Positions 47,901 to 59,811 of a DNA stretch of 64,000 nucleotides are shown here, piece after piece. Origin of the DNA: Corylus avellana (taxonomy: Eukaryota; Streptophyta; Magnoliopsida; Fagales; Betulaceae); assembly GCF_901000735.1 (NCBI RefSeq), contig NC_081545.1, forward strand, positions 124,001-188,000. Reading direction: 5' to 3'. The position numbers and the translations under genes are program-made. Under the pieces are notes generated by a model that was not told the origin of the DNA, searched no databases, and saw nothing but the letters and a program-made list of their open reading frames with translations. Positions within the stretch are counted from its first letter, which is position 1, and each line of letters starts with the position of its first letter.

Positions 47901-49917
47901 ACGTTTTGTTTGAGTGAAAACAATACATTTTCCTCCTTTTGCATGCTCCTGACAAACAAATCTGATGGTGAGAATGGAAGCAATAGTGAACGAGATTAAA
48001 ACAAGAACTCACAAAGTTCTCTGACCTTTGCATAGAAGACAACAAAATGAACATTTAAAAGAACTTAATAAAATAAGCACATTAACCATCAAACAGAGAG
48101 AAATTTTTTAATATATATATATATATAAGTTCTGAAACCATACTGTTATCAGAGGTCCAATAATTGAAGCTTTTCCATAATTGTCCGATGCAATCGAGTA
48201 TAGAGAAATTCCATCAGCCAATTTCTGATCAGAATCTCCAACCTACAGAACAGTTAAGCCGTTAATGTGCTTGTAACCATACACTAGAACACCAACTTTC
48301 TGCAGTTACACTAGATGGTCCAAACACAGAACGGACCAGAAAAGGTTTCCCCGGACTTTAGTACATACTGAAGCCATGATTCAGAAATACCTTTAGTCAT
48401 AACTATAGACCTCAAGTTGCAGTGACAAGTACTAAAACCATTATAAAATGAACAACATGCGAGATTAAACCTTTTTATCTCCAACTCCTATTCCTGTAAT
48501 GACATCGACTACAAGCTACAGAATCAAATCAAACTCAAATAAAAGTAACAATACAAGAAAGCATAGAATCGGACCCATCAAGCATACCCTTAAAAGTGGG
48601 CATAGTAAGAACTAAGAGGACAAAGAGAATGTGAACGTTATATACTGATGATTGACTAAAATGAAGCCACAAACTCACCAGATCAATTGTTAGTGGATTT
48701 TTTAGGTAATTTTGGGTGAGTTTTTTAATCCAAGATGGCATTGTTGCAGAGAACATTAAACTCTGACGATTCTGCGGCAACTTCTCCAAAATTTTTTCAA
48801 CTTCCTCCTGAAAGCCAACTTGAAGCATCTGGTCAGCTTCATCAAGAACAACAAACTGAACTTCTGACAAGTTCAGAGCACCTCTGTTCAGAAGATCAAT
48901 AATGCGACCAGGTGTGCCAACAGCTACATCAACACCGTAGTCAAGCTGCCTAATTTGGCTTGAGATAGGCGCACCACCATAAACGCAAATTGTATCCAAT
49001 CCTGGCGCGGACTCAGCAAATTCCTTCTCAACCTGGCGGGCGAGCTCCCTTGTTGGAGCCAAAACCAACGCCAGCGGATACCTGCCCTGCCTGTATGATG
49101 AAACATACATAAAAACATGTACCTTTAGAAAACAGTTGGAATTCCATCACTCAGCCAAGGGAAAAAATGAATCAAAGAACCGAACCCATGTTTAGTATTG
49201 AACTGAATGATCTTATCCATAATGGGAATTCCAAAAGCAAGAGTTTTGCCCGTTCCTGTTCTAGCACGACCGATCATGTCACGCCCTTGCATTGCTGGTT
49301 CCAGAACCGCCCTCTACATAGAAGAGAAATCAAAGTAAAACACCACAAGTAATTGCTAAAGGGACAAAGAGATGACTAGTGATTATGAAAAGGGTAGCCC
49401 ACTATCACTAGGGATGAGGCAAGGCACACAAAATAAAGAAATGGACTGAAAAGATAAGATTTCTTGTTTTTATTTATATCGAGACTCGAGAGGAACGAAA
49501 CAAACAGAAAGAAGAATAGAAAAAAGAGAGAAATGTTGTGTATAAGACCTGAATGGGAAAGAGCTTAGTGATGCCCTTCTTGGCCAAAGCAGAGACAATC
49601 TCCGAGGAAATCCCGAGCTTGGCGATCTCGAGGCCCTCGTCATCAGCGCCAGCGTTCCCCTCGTAATCGTCTACGGCGGCGTACTCTGCCTGCGACGGCA
49701 ACGAGACCCTGAAATACAAGGGCCCAGAATTGGCGTGGAAGTCCCTGGCTTTATGGAAGAAAGATATACTTCCATTTCCAGGAACAAGGTCCGATGCTGA
49801 TGGTGATAGCGGATGGTGCTGATGAACGTATAGTTTTGGATGGGTGGCGGTGGTGAAGGCGGCGAGAGCCCGCCTGGAGATAACCGAAGAAGACCTTCTT
49901 AAGATGATACTTGCCAT
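44963..49917 (-). CDS. Mitochondrial DEAD-box ATP-dependent RNA helicase (RH9/RH53, PMH type)
   Basis: ATP-driven RNA remodelling enzyme, in this family assisting mitochondrial intron splicing. Seven exons: 49549-49917, 49186-49313, 48679-49090, 48144-48242, 47724-47948, 46260-46421, 44963-45484; total 1917 nt, 638 residues, close to Arabidopsis PMH1/PMH2. The N-terminus ([20 protein letters not shown]) is basic and hydroxylated like a mitochondrial presequence. Motifs in order: Q motif ending at residue 123 (GITKLFPIQ), motif I ARTGTGKT 140-147, PTREL 178-182, TPGR, DEAD 249-252, SAT 280-282, [12 protein letters not shown], and HRSGRTGR 426-433. Exon 7 is a Gly/Ser/Arg/Phe-rich tail ([24 protein letters not shown]), as in the PMH group. 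All motifs are intact. It runs convergent to HSP70-17 and shows no sign of damage. RH9 and RH53 cannot be told apart by eye. Confidence 0.92.
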
Positions 49918-49980
49918 TTTCTTCTTGGCTCTTCTAAGAGACTGGCTGCTGAGGGAGAAACAGATTTAAATGTTTGGGGG

Positions 49981-49989
49981 TTAGGGTTT
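49981..49989 (-). promoter_or_regulatory. Telo-box upstream of the helicase gene
   Basis: ttagggttt, i.e. AAACCCTAA on the coding strand, about 65 bp upstream of the start codon. Telo-boxes are frequent in promoters of plant genes for translation and organelle biogenesis. Confidence 0.6.
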
Positions 49990-50036
49990 TAGCTCTTGGG
50001 GTTTTGGGGGGGTGATACCGGACAAAGGCAAGTAAA

Positions 50037-50244
50037 TGGGCTTATGTACGAGTTTTTGTTTGCCAGATTTTTATGGGATCCGGATCATCTGCGGTCGGCT
50101 TTCTTCCCATTATACTGCACTGCTCTGCATTTCTGTGCCATGTCATTTAACATTTACTTCTCTGGCAAGTATTTTCTCTACTCCAACATAAGTTTGATCA
50201 AGGCCAAGCCCAAATGTGGTCATAGCTTTTATAAGCTCGGCCCA
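50037..50244 (-). promoter_or_regulatory. Site II (TGGGCY) motifs
   Basis: TGGGCT at 50037-50042, AGCCCA at 50207-50212 and GGCCCA at 50239-50244. Site II motifs together with a telo-box are a known signature of nuclear genes for mitochondrial and ribosomal proteins. Assignment to this gene is inference from position and function. Confidence 0.5.
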
Positions 50245-53200
50245 ATCACAGTCTAAAAACTAACTTGAGATTGAGGTCTATTATATATTACGAGCTTGAA
50301 ACCCGTGCATTGTTTCTAAAAAATGACAGGAAGAAAAAAGTATTTACAACAACACAAATGCTCTTTTTTTTTTTTTAATTAATAAAAGAAAAAAAATTGC
50401 TCAAATTGTATTACATATGAAAAATTAAACAAACCCATATTAAAAACTTTAACCCCTAAAATTTTAGAGATTTTTCAATTCGAACTCTAATGTTTAAAAA
50501 TTAGCAAAGCAAACCCATATTAAAAAGAGACTGTAAAAACCTATTACACTAATTGACTTGCCCTTGAATACCAACTGCTAGATGTATCTGCAATTTCTAC
50601 CAAATATATATATATATATATATAAAGAATCACATATTTAAACTATAATCCAAATTAAAAGTTGTGCAAAAAATTGTTACAATATAACACTAACAAAAAG
50701 ATCATGGTTTGATTTTTTCCATGACCTCATCTTCCCCTTCCCAAAATAACTGACTGAAGATACTTTCGAAAAGAGAAAACTTTATTCCTAAATCATGCAT
50801 AAACAAAAAAAATATATATCATTCTATACTTGGTTTGAAAAATTGAGCATTTCTTGTTTTAAATTCTTACTTCTTAGAAAAATACTAATAATTTTAATTA
50901 AATTTCATTTCCCTTTACAACACTTTTTCTTATGCCAAAAATACTAATAGTAGAAAAGCGACTGGTTTGTGGTTATAAAGAATGTATAGGAAGCAACAAC
51001 TATTATCAAACAAAATGAAAACTCATTCGTTTGGTCTGTTTTAATGGACAAAGTCATCAAAGAAGTTCGTATCACAAATTATACATTGTTTTATAGCAAC
51101 ATTCACCATTTTCGGAAGCAAAATTGAAAATAGTATGAGAAAAATTGAAATGTTGTAAGCAGCTAAATATGAATACTAAGATCAAATTGCATACCCTATT
51201 CACATTATATATTTATCTGCATTTTCTCAAATTTCAAATAGAGTATTAGAATTTGAAATATGGCTGTAATTCCTATCCCGGAAAGAAAATAAGTTCTCAA
51301 ATGTAAAACCGATCTTAGAAGCTTAACTTGAACAAAAAAAAAAAAAAAAATTCCAAATAAGCAAACATTGCTTAGGCGGGTTATCCTAAAAAAGTAAACT
51401 TATTACAGTCAAATGAACAAAATTACATCAATTACAACTTTCGATTAAAATAGAGAAGGGCAATATTTTATGTTAATTGTTTCCTTTAACCATCATTCAC
51501 ATATAAAAAATAATAATAAAAAAAATTATTTTTAGAATAAGAAAAAAAAAAAATTGATAGGAAACTCTCACTATGTGTAAGAGCAAAATTTATCTTCAAT
51601 CTCTCTTACACTCAAACTCATGTCTCTCGGTTCGGCCTGAAATTTTTGTATTCAAATGACTTTCGAAATTGTGTAACACTGATTCAAGCAACCATACACA
51701 CATCACACAAATTGACATCAAACATGAATATGAATTTTTATCGAGCAAATTGTGAAAACAATTGCGCTCTTCTTCATCAAATTCTACTAAATAGTGGAAT
51801 AAAAACTAAATATATTATTAGAAACTAAAGCTTTAAGAAAGTATATAAAATAAAAATTTAAGAAGACTTGAAAAGTACTCTTTAAATGCATATTACAAAT
51901 TGTTTACAAACGAAGTCAAACCAATAACGTGCATTTACTTACAAACAATAAATAAGAAATATTTGCACCCATGAATAAATAAACGAATAGAAAATTTAGT
52001 AATGATTATTTCTAACAGAGTACACTGTTGAACAATTAAACCAACAAATGATGAAAAAAAAAATGCTGAACAATTAAACCAAACAACAAAGTATAGATTT
52101 ACTTTGTATTTCCCTAGAACCCGCAGTGTTCTAATCCGTTGTTGCAGCCATCTTCTTGGTATGCTTCTCATCTTCAACATCCTGTATTAACGTTTTACTC
52201 CCCTAAACACATGTTTAATGGTATGCGTGAACAAGATGCATAGACACGATAGGAGTCACTAAATACAACGTTTCACTAACTTAAACATATATTTCACACT
52301 TAAATTACTTAAATTAACACTTGTCAGCAAAATAAAATGAAATGAAGTATAAAGAAAAAAAAAATAGCAAGAAGAAAACCTGCATTATAATTATCAAAGC
52401 TTCAATAGAAATTAATATTTTTGGTGTGATATTTCATTATAAATAAAACCCATATATTTCTCAACATTTGAAAACAATAATACATATAAAAATAAACAAT
52501 TTAAAAAAAATTAAAAAAATAAAAAGAAAGAAAAAGCACTTCAAAAATAAATGCAGTATAAAAGAAAAAAATAGAAAAAAGAAAAACTGAATTTTGATTA
52601 TCAAAAGCATTAATATAAAATTAGTAAAAATCTCTAATATTGTTGATGCATTACCAATTATATTTCAATACAAATAAAACTCATATATTTATGAACATTT
52701 GAAGAAAAAAAAATACAGAGAAAAATAAGCATAATTTTTTTTTTTTTTTTTATAAATGTGAAATATAACATAATATTTCACTTAAAATTTAGTGCAATCA
52801 AATGCTTAATTATCTATAATTTGGTGTTTCGAATGCATTTTTGTTCTATTTATGCACAACAATCAAATTAATTCTTGCCTTATCTTGATCTTTAAAACCC
52901 TTATAAATGAGAGAGAGAGAAATTAGAGAGGAAGCGAAGCCAATCTAAGAGGTAGAAATTTTAATACAAAATAAAATAAAATATTTCGCAAAACAAAATC
53001 ACAAAGAAAAAGAAGCGAAGTGCTTCACGAAACCACAAACAAAACAAAAGTAAAGTGCTCTTGGTTCCACAATTGGCGTCAAATTTGAAGGTTTGTTACC
53101 AATTAACAGTTACAAAATAATTATTTTTTAGGGAAAAAAATCACCTGCTATATGTTGTAGTTTGTTGTAGAAAATATTCATATAGTCGGAGAGAATTTGA

Positions 53201-53533
53201 GTACCTTCTTGTATATATATATATATATAGCGGATTTTAGAACGTTTGGCTTCGTTGTCGTTCCCCATTGTTGCCTTCTTAATTTTCTCTGATCGATTTC
53301 AAGGTTTTGCAGCTTTAATCATATTCTTGAGGAAGATATAGATTAACGTTTATTTGAGAAGATGTAGAGACACTATGGGAGTCTGAGAAAATGTAGGTTT
53401 CACAGTTAAATTAACACTTGTCAGCAAAATAAAATGCCACTTGTTGAAATTTTAAAGACACCTGTCTAAAGCTCCCATATTTAAAATGCCAATTGTCAAA
53501 ATTTCATAGACTATCACTTGTTAACAAAATAAA
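50245..53533. other. AT-rich intergenic spacer
   Basis: No credible gene. Two diverged direct repeats of ~150 bp lie at about 52373-52500 and 52580-52735 (shared aataaaactcatatattt-like words). The phrase ttaaattaacacttgtcagc followed by aaaataaaatg occurs at about 52310 and again at about 53406. AT microsatellites occur near 50607 and 53213. Confidence 0.5.
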
Positions 53534-53900
53534 GGGAAAACTTCAGAAAACCTCCCTGAAACTTCAGAAAACCTCCCTGAACTTTCAGCCATTTTGAAAA
53601 ACCCCCCTGAATTTTCAAAACTCTCACTTAAGCCTCATGAACTTTGATTTTCTCTCACTTTGGACCCTTTTAACATTAAACTACGTCGTTTTGGACGTTT
53701 TATACCCGTTTTACCCTCAACCAAAACTACGTCGTTTTGGACTCCAAAACTACACCGTTTGGAGCTTCAAAACTATATCACCACCCAACTCAAAACGACG
53801 TCGTTTTGAGGGGACCACCTTGGGGGTGGGTCATCATTTCCTTTTATTTTATTTATTCAAAGGGGTTTTCAAAAGTTTCAGGAGGCTTTCAAATTTCCCC
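53534..53900. mobile_element. MULE-type MITE with 9-bp target duplication
   Basis: 367 bp starting gggaaaacttcag and ending aaatttcccc. Flanked by caaaataaa at 53525-53533 and 53901-53909. Inside, acgtcgtttt and its inverse aaaacgacgtcgtttt recur, with several ctccctgaaacttcag-like direct words at the left. Non-coding. Confidence 0.8.
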
Positions 53901-54002
53901 CAAAATAAAATGCCAATTGTTAAATTTTAGAGACTCCTACTTAAAACTTTCCTATTTAAAATGTCACTTGTCTAAATTTGAGACTCCTGGCCTAAAACCT
54001 CC

Positions 54003-54003
<1 letters not shown>

Positions 54004-54050
<47 letters not shown>
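54004..54050. repeat. (AT)n microsatellite
   Basis: Uninterrupted AT dinucleotides for about 45 bp. Confidence 0.95.
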
Positions 54051-54052
<2 letters not shown>

Positions 54053-54267
54053 TTATCCGCTTAATTATCGTTAATAATTAATAACCGTTTTTCTAGACAA
54101 TTATAAAAAAAATTTTAATTGCTTAGAGCGGTTTTAAGGTTAAGAGAAGGCCTTTAATAACCACTAACTGCATACTTTTATAAATATTATATATTATAAT
54201 ATATTGTATATATAAAATAATAATAATAATAATAATAATATATAAAACGACGTGATTTTGGTTTTGC

Positions 54268-54345
54268 CCCTGAGAGGTAACTCAATCGGCTGGGACCACG
54301 CCTAACGAAGCGAAGATTACTAGTTCAAATCCTCCTCCCCTTCTT
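54268..54345 (+). mobile_element. tRNA-derived SINE
   Basis: aggtaactcaatcggctggg (box A-like) and agttcaaatcc (box B) spaced like the internal promoter of a tRNA, followed by cctccccttcttg and then TA and GA microsatellites. Confidence 0.75.
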
Positions 54346-54346
54346 G

Positions 54347-54394
<48 letters not shown>

Positions 54395-54811
54395 GTTTTC
54401 ATAAAATAAATAAATAATAAGAGAAATGATAGAATTGAATTTTTATTTTTAACCATTTCCATAGTGAATTGATGAATTCATAATTGAATTTGTATATTAA
54501 ATTTGCAGGATGAGATGAAGAAAATATTGACGTGAATTATTTATAAAAAAAATAATATTATTATTATTGAGCTTTAATTTGTTACATTTTGAAGCCTCCT
54601 AATTATTTAAAAAAGCTCCAACACCCTAAACTCACTTTGGATTAGTAGTTAAAAGACCAAATAGTTAGTAGTTAAAGTCTACGAAAGTGTAAATTCTTAC
54701 GCCCATGACTTTGCCAAATAGGTCCATCGTTTCCGTCTCTGATTTTGGAAGCATTCCTATAAATTTATCTCATCTTTTAAAACTATGATTTCTCTGTAAT
54801 AAGGATCCACC

Positions 54812-54924
54812 ACCGTCTCCAAAGGGTAGCTCAATCGGCTAAAGACCACACTTCATGAAGCGGAAGTCACTAGTTCAAATCCTCCATCCCCCTCTTATAT
54901 GGACTTGTCAAAAAAAGAAATAAA
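54812..54924 (+). mobile_element. tRNA-derived SINE with 14-bp target duplication
   Basis: Box A-like gtagctcaatcggctaaag and box B agttcaaatcc, then a tail with tgtcaaaaaaag. Flanked by AATAAGGATCCACC at 54798-54811 and 54925-54938, a 14-bp duplication typical of LINE-mediated retroposition. This copy defines the SINE as about 113 bp. Confidence 0.9.
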
Positions 54925-54938
54925 AATAAGGATCCACC

Positions 54939-55182
54939 CCTTCTGTCAACGGTGGCATCAATTAAAAGACAACGATGATGATGATATAGCTTGCAGGAGC
55001 AAAGATTCCAATGGAATCACCTGTATGCGCAAGGGGAGCACTCCTTGAGCTTCACTAAAATCATTTTTTTGGTTATTTTTGTGAGGTAATATTATTAAAA
55101 TGGCCTAAATGTCCACTTTTCAGCCTCACTACTTTTTTTTAAAAAAAAGTTGTGAGGTAAACAGTACTCACCAAATTTAAAA
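54939..55182. other. Short spacer
   Basis: Nothing recognised. Confidence 0.5.
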
Positions 55183-55650
55183 GGGAAAAATTTTAAAAAA
55201 CCTCCCAAACTACTAGCCATTTTTTATTTAGCCCCCTAATATTCCAAAAGTGATAAAGTAGCCTCCCAAACTACCTAACTATTGCATTTTGGCCACTCCG
55301 TTAGTCAAAATCGTCAGTTTGGACGAAAACTGCAAAATGACGTTGTTTTGTTATGGGTAAGTTACTACAATGCCCTTTTATGAAGAAAAAAAAAATTGGA
55401 AAAAATATAAAAAAGCCCCAGAAACTACCAGCCATTTTCATTTTAGTCCCATAATGTTCAGAAAGTGATAAAGTAGCCCCCAACAAAACGACGTTGTTTT
55501 GCAGTTTCCGTCCAAACCGATGGTTTTGACTAACGGAGTGGCCAAAATATAATAGTTTGGTAGTTTGGGGGCTACTTTATCACTTTTTAAATATTATGAG
55601 GCTAAATCGAAAACGGCTGATAGTTTAGGGGGCTTTTTTATATTTTTCCC
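55183..55650. mobile_element. MULE-type MITE, long inverted arms
   Basis: 468 bp from gggaaaaattttaaaaaacc to ggctttttta...tttttccc. The inner arms pair over ctccgttagtcaaaatcg and its inverse, and over caaaatgacgttgttttg. Near-perfect 9-bp flanks aatttaaaa and aatttaaag. Confidence 0.8.
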
Positions 55651-55923
55651 AATTTAAAGATTATTATTCACTCACCTATTGATTAAACAAATATAATTTA
55701 TCTCTCTCCCTTTTTACTTTTCGTTTCTCTCCCCTTTTTTTCTTTTTCTTTCCATTTTCTCTACGGCCTCCCTCCCTTCTCTTTTTCTTTTCTCTCGGCA
55801 TTTGGCACCATATCTCTCTGCCATTTGCTGAAAAGGCCTGTAAAACAAGTTTTTTTTTTCCTATTCCTGTAAAACGAGTGGCTTGATTGAATATATTTTA
55901 TCTTTCATTAAAAAAAAATAAAG
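55651..55923. other. CT-rich spacer
   Basis: tctctccctttttacttttc and similar pyrimidine-rich tracts. No gene. Confidence 0.5.
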
Positions 55924-56645
55924 GGTTAAATGCTATTCAAGTACCTGTGGTTTGCACCAAAAATCAAATAGCCACCTGAGTTTTCAAAAATATCGCAAAT
56001 GGTACCTGTGGTAAGCCAATAAACTCACTTGGTACCTCTGTCAAGATTTTGTCAATGTTTTTAATGAAACGCCACATCACCCTTACACATGGGCACCACG
56101 TGGCATGGTACCTGAGTTTTTTTGGGGCTACGTAACATTTTATTTAAAAAAAAAAAAAGAAAAAAAAAAAAAGAAGAAGAAATATATGCTGGGGTGGCCA
56201 GCCACCCCGTTTGGCCTGGGGGTTGTTCAGCCACCCCCAGACCCGCCGTCTAGGGGTGGCCGAACCACCCCCATGGCACAAAGGGGTGGCCCTTAGGCCA
56301 TGGGGGTGGTTCTACTACCCCGAGACGACTGGCCTGGGGGTGGCCGACCACCTCCTATGGGGTGGTTTGGCCACCCAGCGTATTTTCTTCTTCTTCTTTT
56401 TCTTTTTTTTTTTAAAAAAAAAATAAAAAAAAATATTATGTGGCACCCAAAAACTCAGGCACCACGCCACGTGGCGCCCACGTATAAGGGTGATGTGGCA
56501 TTTCGTTAAAAACATTAACAGAATCTTAACAGAGGTACTAATTGCGTTTATTGACTTACCATAGGTACCATTTGCACTAATTTTGAAAACTCGAGTAACT
56601 ATTTGATTTTGGTGCAAACCATTGGTACTGGAATAGTATTTAACC
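55924..56645. mobile_element. 722-bp fold-back element with ~200-bp TIRs
   Basis: Left ggttaaatgctattcaagta and right tactggaatagtatttaacc are inverted, and the arms pair for about 200 bp through cgccacatcacccttac. The GC-rich core (56190-56380) repeats ggtggccgaccacc-like words, recalling the core of the elements at 1-6421. Target duplication ambiguous because the flanks are A-rich. Confidence 0.85.
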
Positions 56646-56964
56646 AAAAAATAAAAAATTACCTTTACTTTTTTTTTTTGAGAAAAAAATTACCTTTACT
56701 TAAAGATATATAGAAAGTTGGAATGCAAGCCAAATAATGATTTTTCTTTTGCACTTTAAATTTATTATTTTGCCCTTACTCTTTGTTCATCATGATTTAG
56801 TTAGATAAGGTTATTTTTGTCTTTTGACATTTATTTAGATTGCAAAACTACTAATTTTCCCTTCCTAAATGTAATGAATTTAAAAAGATGTCTGAATAAT
56901 TCTGTCTTTTATATTTGAATTACCATTTTGCCCTCTGATTATGTAAAGAGACACTTTTTTAGAA
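56646..56964. other. AT-rich spacer
   Basis: Nothing recognised. Confidence 0.5.
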
Positions 56965-57079
56965 GGGAAAATTACAGTTTACCCCCCCAAAGTTGTCAGC
57001 GATTTGCAATTCCGCCTCCAAAGTTTCAATTTTTGCAATCCACCCCCCTAAAGTTTCAATTTTTTGCAATTCAGGCACT

Positions 57080-57139
57080 CCGTCAGTCAAACCCGCTTTG
57101 ACTGACGGAACAGTGACCACGTGCGACGCACGTGGTCAC
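57080..57139. repeat. Two adjacent perfect hairpins at the MULE left end
   Basis: tccgtcagtcaaa and tttgactgacgga pair around cccgc. Then gtgaccacgtgc and gcacgtggtcac pair around gac (57113-57139), each arm holding a CACGTG G-box. Confidence 0.9.
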
Positions 57140-57234
57140 TTTATGCGATTTAGTGCCCAAAATACCCCCATCAATTGGTTACACCTTGACCCACGCCCAA
57201 ACCCATCTTACCCACGCCCCCGACCCTGCTGATC

Positions 57235-57268
57235 CGACCCAACCCAACCCAACCCAACCCAACCCAAA
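57235..57268. repeat. (AACCC)n minisatellite
   Basis: About six units of the pentamer aaccc. Confidence 0.9.
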
Positions 57269-58498
57269 CCAGACTTAAAACAACTAATCAAACACGTGAA
57301 ATCAGGCATTCCGTCATTTTGCTTGGTTCTCCTTGCTGACTCACGAGCGAAAGGGACCCTCTGCTGGTAGAACCCACCTCCGACAGCCACGCGACAAGGT
57401 ACCCGACACCCACTCGAGATCAACCCAAAGCTCCATCCTTTGCGCCTTTGTGTACGACGAGGTGAGATTTTGCCCATTTTGATTAGAAAATTTTCACCGA
57501 ACCATGTAGTAGCTTTCTAGGGTTTTTCGTAAATTGGGGTTTTCTTGAGGGGGTGTTAATTTGGTAATCCCTAACTCTGTGATGTTGATTTATTGTTAAC
57601 AAATTTTTGTTTTCTATTGTATATTGATTTATTGCGAAGAGAGAGAGTAAACTTGGTTGTTTGTGTTTGAACAAAAGTGGTCCCCAAATTGTATAATGTT
57701 GTCGTGTGAACAAAAGTGGTCCCAATGTTTTTTTTCTGATTTGCATGTATATCAAAAGTGGTCCTCTTTTATGATTTGCATGTATATCAAAAGTGGTCCT
57801 CTAGTTTGCACTCCCAATTTTCTTCCACTTTGGAGATCTCCCTCCGAAGCAGTGAGATGCTAGCTAACTGTTTGTCTAAATTGAGTTTTATCATTAAATT
57901 GCTTCTATATTTTCTGATTTTTATTTCCGGTTTGTTTGTTGTTGTAGTTCATTTTCTTATCTTGTAAAAAACAAAACAAATCTATTAGTACTTTTTTAGA
58001 TTTTATAAAAGTTATTTCACAAGCTTTTAGTTCTCACCTCGTACGGTTTTACATCCTTTAAATTGATTATATAGAAGTTGCATCATTGATTGTAACATTC
58101 AACAATCATACAATAATTAATTCACCAATTAAAAAGAAATAACCCAATTTATGAGCATTCTTAATTATCAGCATCACTCAGTTCACACTAGCTGCCCAAT
58201 TTAATACCCCTATATATATATCATGTTAGAGACAAAGAAGTTGGGTCCACGCCAAACAATAATTTTCTCATTTCAAGATCAGCCTGATTATTTATTAATT
58301 GATTAATGGTCATTGAAATATTCTTTTGGATAAAACTTACCCAGGATTGATAAAACTTAATCACCAATTATCCACCATTTCAAGAAGCATAAAATCGACT
58401 AAAAAGTTGAAAAAACTAATTTTATTATCTTAATTCACTAAATTATCTCTTTATTTTATGAAAAATACTACTATTTGCATTCATTTATCAAGAAAAGA

Positions 58499-58500
<2 letters not shown>

Positions 58501-58529
<29 letters not shown>

Positions 58530-58592
58530 TTCGAACTAGTGACTTTCGTTTCATAAGACGTGGTCTCCAGTCGATTTAGTTAGCCATTGAGA
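58501..58592 (-). mobile_element. tRNA-derived SINE
   Basis: Read on the minus strand: box A-like tggctaactaaatcgactgg, then tcactagttcgaatctctct (box B) and a poly(A) tail of about 19 (T-run complement at 58501). Same family as 54812. Confidence 0.75.
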
Positions 58593-59071
58593 ACATCATA
58601 TAACGTGTTTTAAGTGGTTTCTCATATCACGTTTAAAACACGTTACATCAACCAGTATGAAATATGTTATATGTGCACGTGAAGAATATATCATTAATTT
58701 TATTTCATCTTCTTACTATACAACTCTTTTTCTCCTTTTGAAGATTGAAAGTAAAATCTATTAGTAATTATATGATTATGACTTTCTTGCTCCAAATTTA
58801 CGTTAATTTTTTTTTTCCACGAAGCATAAATGTCAGCAATTACGCTAAGACTTAATTACAAGAAAAGAAAAGGAGAATCACAATATATTATAGAAATGTT
58901 CTTCCAGAAACATGTATATATATTTTCTTCCAATACGATGTTAGTGTTAGGTAAGATGGCATATGTTTTTCTTCAAGCAGAGGAGATGAGATGATAAGCT
59001 GAATTAATTAACACCCTAAAATAATGATAATGCCAAATTTGAAAGTCGTTGGGTAGAGCTGCAGTTACTTG

Positions 59072-59090
59072 GGTTTAGGGTTTAGGGTTT
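59072..59090 (+). repeat. Interstitial telomeric motif
   Basis: TTTAGGG in about 2.5 units (ggtttagggtttagggttt), the plant telomere repeat. Confidence 0.85.
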
Positions 59091-59624
59091 CATTATGTAT
59101 TACATAAAAAATAAAAAGGTATGACATATGAACCTTTAATAACCATCATGTTTGTGGGAGTTTCATGTAATTGGATTGATTGATTGTTCTATAATAGCTA
59201 GGGTAGTTTTATGTAAGGATAAGTTTGAACAATATTTAGTATTTCATTAATAAATAGTGATAAATAATAAGGTAAAATCTATACCATTTAGGTCTTTTGA
59301 GCTAGAGGTTTCAATAAGTGCGATTTAGGGGTATTGGTTAAAATTATTTACTCTAACAGTCTTTCCTCCTTTTTTTTTTTTTTCTCCTTTTCTTTCTAAT
59401 GTAATTAACTAGCTTCACTATTCTATTATGCATGTCTATATTTTTACAGATTTGGCTTTAATTTGTAATCAGCTACATAATCAAATTAGATTCCATGCAA
59501 TGTTGAAAATCATTTACTCTAACAGTCAATGTAGTATTATAACTCATATTATTGATGTGACACTCCAGCTTACGTTATGTGCACACAAGACACCACGCTA
59601 CACATTCCTCTCAAATATTAAGAA

Positions 59625-59651
59625 ACCTAAACCCTAAATCCTAACCCTAAC
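59625..59651 (-). repeat. Interstitial telomeric motif, opposite strand
   Basis: Degenerate CCCTAAA units (acctaaaccctaaatcc, ctaaccctaac), inverted relative to the motif at 59072. Confidence 0.75.
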
Positions 59652-59811
59652 AAATATTTGAATTATCACCTGGTTGTCTTGCTTCCAAAATATTTGTATG
59701 TATTTTTAGGGTTTGAGCTTAGATTTGCATAACTTCATTCTTAAGCAATAATTATATTGGTAAACTTATTTAAAGCTGCTTCTCATACATTTTATTCATT
59801 ATTTTTGTAGG

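Larger units (their letters stand above)
57270..59811. other. MULE 5' non-coding region with an inserted SINE
   Basis: Probable leader and promoter of the transposase, AT-rich. Includes a triple repeat of caaaagtggtcc at 57670-57800, a SINE at 58501-58592 and telomere-like motifs at 59072 and 59625. No coding gene seen. Confidence 0.45.

Noticed and set aside
54268..54924. tRNA genes
   Set aside because: Box A and box B are present but no cloverleaf or acceptor stem forms, and one copy has a 14-bp target duplication and A-rich tail, as SINEs do.
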